32,174 nt of DNA from the NCBI GenBank assembly GCA_016287875.1, contig JAEEXQ010000021.1:1-32174 (forward strand), read 5' to 3'. The notes beneath the pieces were generated by a model. It was not told the DNA's origin, did no database searches, and worked only from the letters and a program-made list of their open reading frames with translations. The translations under genes were made by a program, and so were the position numbers. The DNA comes from Bacteroidales bacterium. Lineage in GTDB: Bacteria > Bacteroidota > Bacteroidia > Bacteroidales > UBA932. Positions 9,192-18,500 of the stretch are shown here, piece by piece (position 1 is the first letter of the stretch; each line of letters begins with the position of its first letter).

Positions 9192-10349
9192 ATGACACGA
9201 AGGATTCTCCGGACGTTCTTGATATTCTCTGTCGTGCTATCCTCCTGTGAACGGGAGGATAGCGGCGTTTCGGGTGGTCTGCCTGAACGGTCTGCAGAAT
9301 ATAATCTGGAGAACAAGGTGGTGCGCAGCTATCTTGATTTACTGGATTTGATGCCTTACAGGGACGGGGACTACAGTTACTCCGTCGTCGACGATTATTA
9401 CGCCATGACCACACCATACCGGAAGGATCATCCGTATCCGGTAAGCGTTGAATGGGAGTTCCCTGCAGGGGGCGGTAATCAGCGGATCCTTGTGGCGGAC
9501 AACCCGGATTTTACAGATCCGGCCATTTATTCAATTTCCGGTTCTGCGGTGTCGTACGATATTTATAATCTCATTCCGGGGAAGCATTACCATTGGAAGG
9601 TCACATCTTCTTCAGGAGAGTATGTGGACGGGGGAGAGTTTATGACCACAGGCCGGAGGCGTTTTCTCAAAGTGGATAATATCTGCAATGTCCGGGACCT
9701 GGGGGGAATCCTTACCGCAGACGGGAGGAAGAGGATAAGGTTCGGACTCGTATTCCGCGGTGCCGAGATGAACGGCTACCATCAGGATTACTCGAATCGA
9801 TATTGCCGTATCGACGCAAACGGCAGGACGGCGATGGAAAGGGCCGGGATTGGTGCCGTGCTGGACCTTCGTACTGACAGCGAGGCCGTCGGCATCACAT
9901 CCTCTCCCCTCGGAGAAGACATCGATTATGTCCGTTTCAGCAACGCCAACGAGTATTATTACGACAAGTGCTGGACTTCGGACGTGTATATCCTGGCAAT
10001 ACAATGGCTCATCGACAGGCTCCGTGAAGGGAAGCCCGTCTATTTCCATTGTATCTACGGGGCTGACAGGACCGGGACTCTGGCTTTCCTTCTGGAGTCG
10101 CTGCTGGGGGTAGGCGAAAATGAACTTGCCAAGGATTATGAACTGACGTCATTCTCATACGGGCTTGAGTCTGCACCTCGCAGGAGGGGGCCGAAAAACG
10201 AAGTGAGCGTTTACCGCTACCGGCAGATGGTGGAAGGTCTGCTCCGCGGTTCCGGCACCATACAGGAACAGGTGCGCGCTTTTCTTGCTAAAAAAATATC
10301 CGGAGAAGACCTGGACTGGCTCACCGGATATCTTTTGGAATCTGTATAG
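9192..10349 (+). CDS. Lipoprotein tyrosine-phosphatase-like protein (Y_phosphatase3 type)
   Basis: 385-residue predicted lipoprotein (lipobox VVLSSC, Cys19). An N-terminal beta-sandwich-like region (about 80-155, fibronectin-III-like, with VSVEWEFPAG and LIPGKHYHWKVT) precedes a cysteine phosphatase domain (about 158-385). Conserved signatures are NVRDLGG (166-172), VLDLRTDSE and the P-loop HCIYGADRTG (286-295), with nucleophile Cys287 and Arg293 both present. The family hydrolyses phosphate monoesters from phosphotyrosine, phosphoinositide or small phosphorylated molecules. As a surface or periplasmic lipoprotein in a susCD operon it more likely acts on an imported or surface phosphorylated compound than on cell proteins; that is inference. 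It ends 11 bases before a convergent gene. The next upstream ATG (9187) runs into a stop, supporting the start used. Confidence 0.85.
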   Translation: MTRRILRTFLIFSVVLSSCEREDSGVSGGLPERSAEYNLENKVVRSYLDLLDLMPYRDGDYSYSVVDDYYAMTTPYRKDHPYPVSVEWEFPAGGGNQRILVADNPDFTDPAIYSISGSAVSYDIYNLIPGKHYHWKVTSSSGEYVDGGEFMTTGRRRFLKVDNICNVRDLGGILTADGRKRIRFGLVFRGAEMNGYHQDYSNRYCRIDANGRTAMERAGIGAVLDLRTDSEAVGITSSPLGEDIDYVRFSNANEYYYDKCWTSDVYILAIQWLIDRLREGKPVYFHCIYGADRTGTLAFLLESLLGVGENELAKDYELTSFSYGLESAPRRRGPKNEVSVYRYRQMVEGLLRGSGTIQEQVRAFLAKKISGEDLDWLTGYLLESV

Positions 10350-10360
10350 TCTTTCTGGAC

Positions 10361-11977
10361 TTACCTTGCCCTGTAGGATACGTTTATAGTGGAACTGGCG
10401 AGAACGGGACGGATTTGCATACCCCATTCACGTTTGATGCCGGCACGCCACCAGTCGGCGGAACCGTGACCGCTCGTGCTTCCTACCATATAGGCGCAGT
10501 CGTAGCCTACACCACCTTGGTTTCTCTGGAACTGGTCTGCCGACCAGATGCAGGCTTGATCAAAACCTTTAGGCTGGTATTCATCATTGCCTTTCATGGC
10601 GTTGTACCCGGGAAGGAACATGCCGCCGTAAGACAGGCCGCCCTGGCCGTTGACTGTTGTCCAACTTGCCTTCTTCAAAGTTGCATAAGCCTCTATGTAT
10701 CCGGGCATCTTCCATGCGCTGCCCCATTTTACGCGAGCCACATCATAACGTCCACCTGCTATTGTGTTATAACGTCCTGCAAGTGAACCGGAAGTGAGAC
10801 CTTCGGGATAGACTGAGATGTAATTGTAATAATTGGTGCTGGCTGCGGGAGCCTGGCCTCTCAGAGAGTAGGCAGGGAAAGAATAACCGTCAGTCCTTCC
10901 TCTTTCCTCGGGAGTGGTGATTTCTCCCCAGCCATAGTAGGAACCCTTTCCTTCAGGAGTGGATGCACCTAGATTGAAAGGGGCCCAGAAGGTATCCGTG
11001 CCGGTAAGGTCGAAATGGTAGTTGGAGTCGCTTTCGGTGAAAGAGTCGGTCGTGACGACTTCGATGGCATCTGAAGGTTTCGGCCTAGGAATAAGGCTCC
11101 ATCCGCTCATATCCCATGAACCCACCTGTCCACCTTTGGAAGAAAGGTCGGTATCGATGACGGAACCGTTCGAAAGGGTTGCTTCATCGGAGGTATTGTT
11201 GAGCAGGGTGATGATGACACCTGTTCTCATATTGCCATACTGCTTGTTACTGTTGTATGTGGTCCTCTTCGAATTGTGATTGACTGCAGGTACGGCAAGG
11301 TACACGATATCACCTGAGTGTGAAAGGGAGGATAAGGTAATTGTCCTGGTAGGGATATTCTTATATGGGTCATTGTCGCCCTTTGTAAACACTGCAGTAG
11401 CACCGCTGCCTTCGACCTTGTAGAAAACCGGGCAACTGTACTCGATACACTTGATTCCGGCGGGCAATTTAAGCCTGACGACATAAGTAAGCTTTTCTCC
11501 GTTCTCGAAATCGAAGTTCGGAGTAAGGCCGGTACCGTCGGCAACGACATAATTGTAGTTGTTCAGCGAGGTGATAAATCCGCCCTGATCCGTAAAGCCG
11601 CAGTGGATTTCGGTTCCATGCACGGACGCATGACCGCCGAGAACGGCCTTCCATGTGGTGGATGCTGAAACGCCCTCAGCTTCAGCCTCAAAGGTTGCAC
11701 TTGTGTTGCCGGCCCCCGAAACAAGGTTGAAGGTAACGACGGTGTTATTGTCCTGGATGGCGTAGAACTTGTCGCCGCTTTCCCATACGGAGCTGATTCC
11801 GCTGCCGCCACCGGGAGTGTTCTCGGAGTAGGCGACCTTTGTCGCGACATTCACCGTAGCCGTGATAATTTGCTTTTCGCCATTCTTGGGAGTGGCCTCC
11901 TCAAGCGCGTTTTCCTGTGCTTTTTCGCAGGCGCAGAGGGCTGCGAAAACGGTTATTAGTGCGAGATACTTTTTCAT
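10361..11977 (-). CDS. FISUMP/fimbrillin-like lipoprotein
   Basis: 538-residue lipoprotein of unknown function. The signal peptide KKYLALITVFAALCAC gives Cys17 as the lipidation site. Residues about 35-300 resemble Bacteroidetes fimbrillin-like cell-surface domains (WESGDKFYAI, TWKAVLGG, YLAVPAV). The C-terminal part resembles the FISUMP major-paralogous domain (WAPFNLGAS, YYGWGEIT, YDVARVKWGSAWKMP, MQIRPVL). The N-terminal half is clearly homologous to that of the divergent protein encoded at 12283. I chose the ATG at 11977 because it gives a normal lipoprotein signal. An upstream in-frame ATG at 11998 overlaps the stop of the small ORF (TAATG) and could be used by coupling. It probably functions as a surface binding or structural protein. 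Confidence 0.78.
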   Translation of the reverse strand: MKKYLALITVFAALCACEKAQENALEEATPKNGEKQIITATVNVATKVAYSENTPGGGSGISSVWESGDKFYAIQDNNTVVTFNLVSGAGNTSATFEAEAEGVSASTTWKAVLGGHASVHGTEIHCGFTDQGGFITSLNNYNYVVADGTGLTPNFDFENGEKLTYVVRLKLPAGIKCIEYSCPVFYKVEGSGATAVFTKGDNDPYKNIPTRTITLSSLSHSGDIVYLAVPAVNHNSKRTTYNSNKQYGNMRTGVIITLLNNTSDEATLSNGSVIDTDLSSKGGQVGSWDMSGWSLIPRPKPSDAIEVVTTDSFTESDSNYHFDLTGTDTFWAPFNLGASTPEGKGSYYGWGEITTPEERGRTDGYSFPAYSLRGQAPAASTNYYNYISVYPEGLTSGSLAGRYNTIAGGRYDVARVKWGSAWKMPGYIEAYATLKKASWTTVNGQGGLSYGGMFLPGYNAMKGNDEYQPKGFDQACIWSADQFQRNQGGVGYDCAYMVGSTSGHGSADWWRAGIKREWGMQIRPVLASSTINVSYRAR

Positions 11978-11997
11978 GGTCTTTCTCTGGTAGTTCA

Positions 11998-12144
11998 TTA
12001 ATAGTCAACGAATTCTGTATTGGTATCTTCGGAGATGCCGGGGGCAAGCGCACCTACGCTCTGGGCAATGCACCTCTGGGGCAGAGTCTGGAAGATGTCT
12101 GTCTTTGGAGTAACGTACTCCGGTTTGATTTCAGGCTTTTTCAT
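11998..12144 (-). CDS. Small 48-residue ORF upstream of the FISUMP lipoprotein
   Basis: A short reading frame, MKKPEIKPEYVTPKTDIF at the start and TEFVDY at the end, with no signal peptide or membrane segment. Its stop overlaps the alternative ATG of the lipoprotein gene as TAATG, which suggests co-translation. The K-rich start followed by a YVTPKTDIFQ-type stretch resembles the short conserved peptides often encoded just before surface-lipoprotein genes in Bacteroidales; this resemblance is from memory of the pattern, not a search. It contains one cysteine (Cys25). The function is unknown. Good codon use and the precise overlap support a real gene. Confidence 0.6.
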   Translation of the reverse strand: MKKPEIKPEYVTPKTDIFQTLPQRCIAQSVGALAPGISEDTNTEFVDY

Positions 12145-12194
12145 ATTGGTTATTCATTAATGTGCTTATACAACTATGATACACGGTAAAAAAG

Positions 12195-12228
12195 CAATCC
12201 CCTGATTTTTCTTTAAAAAGAGGGGTTG
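12195..12228. other. Hairpin-forming sequence in the divergent intergenic region
   Basis: CAA-CCCCT-TTTTT can pair with AAAAA-AGGGG-TTG around a CTTT loop, with small bulges. It lies in the 138-bp gap between the small ORF (minus) and the FISUMP-phosphoesterase gene (plus), about 55 bases before the latter's ATG. It could be an operator, a leader structure or a terminator protecting one direction from the other. No exact TAnnTTTG element is present in this gap in either direction. Confidence 0.4.
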
Positions 12229-12282
12229 ATAAAAGGGAAAAATCACGCAGCCGTGTACTATTTATTGTGTGAAATTTAATTT

Positions 12283-15200
12283 ATGAGACATTTATTCCAT
12301 TCCCTGCCCGCCGTCGCCGCAATCTGCATGGCGCTGGCCGCTTGTAACAAAGAAGATATTTCCCAGCCTGCCGAGTCCGGAGCGCCGGATGTAATCCATG
12401 CAAAGGTTACGCTCCCGGAAAAAACCAGGATGGTATATACCGAAACCGACCCCACGGGGATGGCTTCCGGACTCAAATCCACCTGGGAAGATGGAGACCA
12501 TTTCTATGCCCTGACAGATGGCGGCAAAGTGGTCCGTTTCGATCTGGAATCAGGCGCCGGACGCTCCACGGCCAGTTTCTCCGCTGACGTCAGCGGCCTG
12601 GGCGTGACGGAAGGGACATCATGGAAGGCCGTCCTGGGATCCCGCGCCACTACGGCTGCATCTTCCGTGATCTGCGGATATACTTCACAGGATGCCAGCC
12701 TGGAGTCCATCGGAGATTTCGACTACATTGTCTCCACGGGCTCGGGACTGTCCCCGGTTTTTTCTTTTGATACCGGCACCAGGCTGTCCTATTTCATGCG
12801 TATAGTGCTGCCCGCCGGAGTGCGTTACCTTGAGTACTGTACAACTGCGTCCTGGAGGGTATCCGCTTCCGCAGACGCTTCCGTCATCTACGATGGGAAC
12901 TTCGACGGTATCTCCGTCGTCGATCTCGGTCACGAGTCATCGGCCACGGAGGTGTGCTATCTGGCCGTCCCCGCCGTCCAGTATGGATGCGAAATCAACG
13001 GGAATCGCGGAATCATAATCACCTTCATGAACTCCTCCAAAACCCGGTCCAACGGTAAGGTGGTGAGCGCCAACCTCAGCGGCAACGGCGGAAAGATAGG
13101 TACTTTCGACGTTTCCGCCATGGAACTCATAGACCGTCCTCTCCCCGAGGACGCCGTTTCCCTGGGAGCGCATTCGCTTACGATACGCAAGGATCCCGAC
13201 AGCGACTTCTGCAACAAGTACAACAACCTCGACGACTACACTTACTCCACCACCGTTGCACCGGCATGGGCCCCTTACAACCTCGGCGCCAAGGTTACGG
13301 CGTCATCGCCCACGGCTGACGACCTGTACGGCGACAGTTTCATGTGGGGAGAAATCACCCCCAGGACATCCTTCTCGTCATCCAACTGGACATACAACGG
13401 CAGCAAGACGGTAGGCGATATGGCCAATTTCCCTTCGACGCAGATCGGCTATTTCGAGACCGGGGCGGTTTCCAACGGATATTCCAACGGTGCCATGAAG
13501 TTCCAGCGCATTTCCGGGACCAAGTATGACGCGGCCCGCGTCCGTTGGGGACACGACTGGAGGATGCCCACGATCGAGGAACTTGTCTCTCTTGTCGGTG
13601 ACAATATCAGCATCGACATATCTGATGCCCAGACAGCAACCCCTTCCGGACTTACGACGAAGATAGAGACCATCGACTTCTACAACGTCGGCCGCTCCGT
13701 TAAGGGACGCTGGTTCAGCGACGGGACCAATAAAGTATTCTTCCCCTTTGCCGGATGGTACGGCACGGGGCACGCATATTATGGGGCACGCGGATTCTAC
13801 TGGAGCGACTCCCGCATCCGCGCAACACCTTCGAACGGAAACCTTACCAATGCCACGCTCCGTTTCGAGATGACGGGCAGTTCCCTGAATTACGGACGCA
13901 ACAGCAGCCCTTCCACCGAGATGTACTATGGTCTCAGCATCCGTCCTGTCCGCAATATCTACAAGAAATCCGGAACGGCCTCATCGCCTTCCTTATGGGA
14001 GGATATAGGAGAAAGCACCATCTTACCTTCAAGCAACCTCTGGGGCGTCATCAAGGATTCCGACGGTAATCCCATCCCCGGGGTGGCCGTTTCAGATGGT
14101 TATAATGTTTGCGTTACGGATGTGAACGGCACCTACCAGATGGCCGCGGACTCCCGTGCGCGTACGGTCAACGTCACTGTCCCTGCAAGTTACGAGATTC
14201 CTCTCGACGGCAACGGCCGCCCGGCATTCTATCAGTACGTGACCATTCCTTCATCAGGAGCCGTTCAGAAGGACTTCACGCTGACCAGACGCACGAGTAT
14301 TCCGAGCCGCTTCACCATTCTGGCCATTGCCGATGCTCATGTTCAGACCAACGCGCAACTCAGCAAGTTCCAGACTGCGATTGATGATATCGAGGAAACA
14401 GCGACCACTCTTATGTCTACCGGAATTCCTGTCGGCGATGGCGGGGACGCAGGTGAAGTTATTGCCGTGGCCCTCGGAGACCAGTTGTCTGACAAACTGT
14501 CGATGGCGTCGTCCGTGGTTACAAAATTCTCCAGCCTTAGTGTTCCCGTATTCTATGTCATCGGCAATCATGACCACGATTCGTCACAGGACAGCGATTA
14601 TGATTCCGAAACCGCTTATGTCAATGCATTCGGCCCCACAAACTATTCTTTCGACATCGGCAACGCCCATGTTATCGTGATGGATGATATCATACGCCGA
14701 AGCGGAAACACTGACAGGGGGGACGGCAATTATAGCGTCAAATATGGAGAAGGTTTCACTCAGGAACAGGTTAACTGGCTCCGGGCCGATATCGCAAGGG
14801 TTAATGGATCCAAGACCAAAATAGCGGTATTCTGCTCCCACGCCCCTTTGAGCGCTGCTTCCGGCGGAGACAGCGGTACCCAGAATGCCGTTATGGGCGT
14901 CCTGAGGAACAACTTCTACAACGTTCACGTTTTCTCCGGCCATAATCACGTCATCAATAACAACCTCTACTCAGGTTGGAATGCAAAAAGCGGACGGCAG
15001 ATTTACGAGCATACGCTGCAGACACTGTCCGGATACTTCTGGGATGCAGACATCGCCTATGGCACCGGCTGTCCTGCAGGTTACGGCGTGTTCACCTTCG
15101 GCCACGACGACATTTATGCCGAGTACAACAAGACCACCAAGGAAGACCCCACGTTCCAGTTCCGCACATATAACGGCGGAGAGTCATATACCCGTAGCGG

Positions 15201-15585
15201 GAAGACCTATAGTTGGGACAGCTCCGTAAGCGGGAAATACGTAATCCGCTTACCGGACGCCGGAGACCCGGACGACAGTGAAGACTACTGGAAAGTCTAT
15301 CTTACAAAGGGCGGTACCACCACCGAATTGACCAGGGTGTCAACTGCCATCAATGACCGTGCAGCCCATTGCTATATTGCAAAAGTGTTTGACAGTGAGC
15401 ATGGCGGTGCCGGAGATGACACGGATCAGTTCTGGTATTCTTCATCGTCGTTTGCCAGCAGCGGTTATACTATTACCGCAGTTCACACCATGAAGAGCGG
15501 CTGGACCGCCACCTACACCGGCAAGCATTACGTAGGTAACAATACATTCAAGGGCTTTGCATACGGCGAAAGGTATAATGAATAA
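12283..15585 (+). CDS. Lipoprotein fusion: fimbrillin/FISUMP domains plus metallophosphoesterase
   Basis: 1100 residues. Lipobox ALAAC (Cys21). Residues about 30-290 match the N-terminal half of the divergent lipoprotein (TWEDGDHFYAL, SWKAVLG, YLAVPAVQ). Residues about 320-560 are FISUMP-like (WAPYNLGAK, FMWGEITP, YDAARVRWGHDWRMPT, LSIRPVRN). Then comes a carboxypeptidase-like MetallophosN domain (about 586-670, GNPIPGVAVSDGYN), a calcineurin-like phosphoesterase core (about 675-900) and a MetallophosC domain to the end. All metal ligands are present: DAH, GDQLSD, GNHDHD, CSHAPL and SGHNH. It should hydrolyse phosphate mono- or diesters at the cell surface. It lies 11 bases upstream of the 1507-residue gene, whose N-terminus repeats the same phosphoesterase module, so they form an operon of paralogous modules. 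Confidence 0.85.
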   Translation: MRHLFHSLPAVAAICMALAACNKEDISQPAESGAPDVIHAKVTLPEKTRMVYTETDPTGMASGLKSTWEDGDHFYALTDGGKVVRFDLESGAGRSTASFSADVSGLGVTEGTSWKAVLGSRATTAASSVICGYTSQDASLESIGDFDYIVSTGSGLSPVFSFDTGTRLSYFMRIVLPAGVRYLEYCTTASWRVSASADASVIYDGNFDGISVVDLGHESSATEVCYLAVPAVQYGCEINGNRGIIITFMNSSKTRSNGKVVSANLSGNGGKIGTFDVSAMELIDRPLPEDAVSLGAHSLTIRKDPDSDFCNKYNNLDDYTYSTTVAPAWAPYNLGAKVTASSPTADDLYGDSFMWGEITPRTSFSSSNWTYNGSKTVGDMANFPSTQIGYFETGAVSNGYSNGAMKFQRISGTKYDAARVRWGHDWRMPTIEELVSLVGDNISIDISDAQTATPSGLTTKIETIDFYNVGRSVKGRWFSDGTNKVFFPFAGWYGTGHAYYGARGFYWSDSRIRATPSNGNLTNATLRFEMTGSSLNYGRNSSPSTEMYYGLSIRPVRNIYKKSGTASSPSLWEDIGESTILPSSNLWGVIKDSDGNPIPGVAVSDGYNVCVTDVNGTYQMAADSRARTVNVTVPASYEIPLDGNGRPAFYQYVTIPSSGAVQKDFTLTRRTSIPSRFTILAIADAHVQTNAQLSKFQTAIDDIEETATTLMSTGIPVGDGGDAGEVIAVALGDQLSDKLSMASSVVTKFSSLSVPVFYVIGNHDHDSSQDSDYDSETAYVNAFGPTNYSFDIGNAHVIVMDDIIRRSGNTDRGDGNYSVKYGEGFTQEQVNWLRADIARVNGSKTKIAVFCSHAPLSAASGGDSGTQNAVMGVLRNNFYNVHVFSGHNHVINNNLYSGWNAKSGRQIYEHTLQTLSGYFWDADIAYGTGCPAGYGVFTFGHDDIYAEYNKTTKEDPTFQFRTYNGGESYTRSGKTYSWDSSVSGKYVIRLPDAGDPDDSEDYWKVYLTKGGTTTELTRVSTAINDRAAHCYIAKVFDSEHGGAGDDTDQFWYSSSSFASSGYTITAVHTMKSGWTATYTGKHYVGNNTFKGFAYGERYNE

Positions 15586-15596
15586 ACATACGGATT

Positions 15597-18500
15597 ATGC
15601 TGAAACTGCTTTTTCTGCTTCTATCCATCCCGGTTTCCGGAATCGTTACCAACCAGCATAACGGCAAAGGCGTCGAAGGGGTGGTGGTATCGGATGGCTA
15701 TCATTGTACCGTCACTGACTCAAAAGGGCGATATTTCCTTGATGCGGATTCCCTTGCAAGGACTGTCAGCATAACTGTCCCTGCGGAGTATATGATACCC
15801 CTGGGAGATGATGGCGCGCCCGCTTTCTTCAAATATATCGGGGGAGCGGACCTGAACTTCAGCCTGACCCCGCGAAAGAAGTCCTCGGACAGGTTTACCC
15901 TTATTGCCGTTTCCGATGCCCATTTCGGTCACGACAACAGTTTCGAGAGGTTTAACGGCGAAAGCGTACCGGATATCCAACGCACCATGGAAAGCCATTC
16001 TTCCTATGGCCCCGTAATAGGCGTGGCGCTGGGAGACCAGTTATCGGACAGAATGGAATTCACCTCCCAGGTAAAACCATCCTATACCGGATTCCGTGCA
16101 TCGGGAAATCCGGTCCCGTTCTTCTACTGCATAGGCAACCACGACCATGACAATACCGGCGGAAAGAGCGAATATGCCGTTACCGAGCACTTCGTCCGCA
16201 ATTTCGCTCCCACCGATTATTCTTTCGACATAGGCAAAGTGCATTTTGTCGTGATGGACGATATCCTTTACAAAGGAACCCAGAGAGACGGTGTAAAGAT
16301 AGCCTATGACTGCGGTATCAGCGACTCTCAGCTGGAGTGGCTGAGGCAGGACCTCGCGCTTGTGAAAGACAAAAAGGACAAGGTCATCGTATTCTGCATC
16401 CACGCGGCGCTGTTCGGACGCTTTTTGCATAAAGACGAGGTTAAGGAGCTGCTGGGCAGCTTCCGCGAGGCCTTGGTACTGTCCGGCCATGAGCATAATA
16501 TCAACAATATCAGGCATGCCGGAAACATCAGGGAATATAACTTGCAGTCCATAGGCGGCGCATGGTGGTTCAGCAACCTTTCCCCAAGCGGCTGCCCTCT
16601 GGGCTACGGGGTTTTTTCCTTCGACGGATCCGCCCTTTCCGAACAATACAACAAAACGACGACGGAGGACGCCGGCTTTCAGATGCGTGTTTACAGCGGA
16701 AACGATTCCTACGGACCGGACCGCATGTTTACCGGCCTTAAGGGCGCTCCCAAAAGGTCTGAGGTGTATGGCTGGCCGGAGGAGTTCAAGGGATGCTTTG
16801 TCGCCCGCATCTGGGATGCCACCCCGGACTGGGAAGTGAAGTTCGTGCAGGGGGGCGTGGAAACACCCATGAAGCAGATACGGAAAAAGTGCTTCGATGC
16901 GGCGTCCGCGGCATTCATGGTGGATGTGTTCGGAGCGCCTTACGGAGGCAGCAGGGTTTACAAGCAAAACGTAGATTCTTTCTGGATAATAGAAGCCCCT
17001 TCCGGGGATCCCGCCGCGGAAAAAGATTGGGAGATAGTGGCGACGCATACCATGCCTTCAGGCAGGAAAGCCGAGTACAGGAGCCGAATATTGATGCGGG
17101 ATTACCGCGGCTTCCAGACCGGTTCAAGATATCTTCGCGATTATGGCGGGCATCCGCTCCTTGCAGCTGCATCCGCAATCGATCTTGGGACGGCCCTCAT
17201 AAGCGACCGTTCCTGGATGCCTTACCCCGCTTATTCCGACCGAGAAGGCTGGGACAGGCTGCTGGGCGGGCGTAAAAAGGACTTCATATCCAGAGGCGAG
17301 GAGTTCCTCGGTTTCGAATGGTTACAGCTCAGGGCCACGGATTATCTTGAACTGGACCGTTCGGGAAACCGTTATGCTCAGGAAGACCGCATGCACCGCA
17401 ACAGAGAAGCGCTGAGCATGCTCATGATGGCGGAACTTGCCGAGGGAAGGGGGCGTTTCGTGGACGATATCATAAACGGAGTGTTTGCATTCTGCGAATA
17501 CACTTCGTGGGCGGTCAGCGCCCATCTTTCAAATATCCAGCAGGTCAAGTCGCCTCTTCCGGATTACAAGGAGCATATCCTTGCCCTGTTTCAGGGAAAC
17601 CATGCGCAGATGCTGTCGTGGATATGGTATTTCTTCCATGAGACCTTCGATGGCGTCAACCCTGTCATTTCGGAGCGCCTGTACCATGAAATCAAGCAGC
17701 GTGAATTGGACCCCTACCTGCAGAAGGACCACTTCGACTGGATGGGCTTCCGGGCTAAGGTGACACCCAACAACTGGAATCCATGGTGCAATTCAAATGC
17801 ACTTATTTGCTTCATGCTGCTCGAAACCGACCGTGAAAGGCTGAAGGCGGCCGTGGAAAAATCGATCGTTTCCGTCGACAGGTATCTGGAGAGTCTCAAG
17901 GGAGACGGAGCCTGCGACGAAGGACCCATTTATTGGTATGTTTCCGGAGGGTATCTGCTTAATTACCTGCAATGCCTTTCGATGGTTACCGGAGGGAAAC
18001 TTCAGATATGGGATTCCCCGCTGTTGAAGAATTTCGGCGAATATATAGTTCATGCGCAGATCGGCGGAAAGTGGCATGCCAATTTTGCCGATGCCGAGCC
18101 AAGCGAAACTCCCGGTGCCGCCACGATATGGCGCTATGGCAAAGCCTTCGGCAGCTCCCTGATGCGTGATTTTGCGGTTTATTCTTACAAAGCCTTCTGT
18201 TATGACCCCCTCAATACCGACTGGAGCCTGTTCTACAAGGCGATGGAAAACTTCCGGGCATGCACCGAGCTTTCAGCGGAACCGCAAAAGGAATTCAAAC
18301 CTTCCGACTTCGCATGGTATTCCGAGTCCGAGCTTTGTTTCATGCGCTCCGGAAAAGGATATCTTGCAGTGAAAGGCGGCAATAACCACGAGAGGCACAA
18401 TCACAACGATGTCGGCAGCTGCATTTATTTCTATGACGGTAAGCCGGTTCTTGTCGATGCCGGGAAAGGAACTTACAATAAGTTCACCTTCGTCAAAAAG

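Noticed and set aside
12180..12257. TACACGG/CCGTGTA inverted repeat around the divergent region as an invertible, phase-variable promoter
   Set aside because: Only 7 bases match, the flanks do not extend the similarity, no invertase gene is near, and a 7-base pair is expected by chance in a gap of this size.
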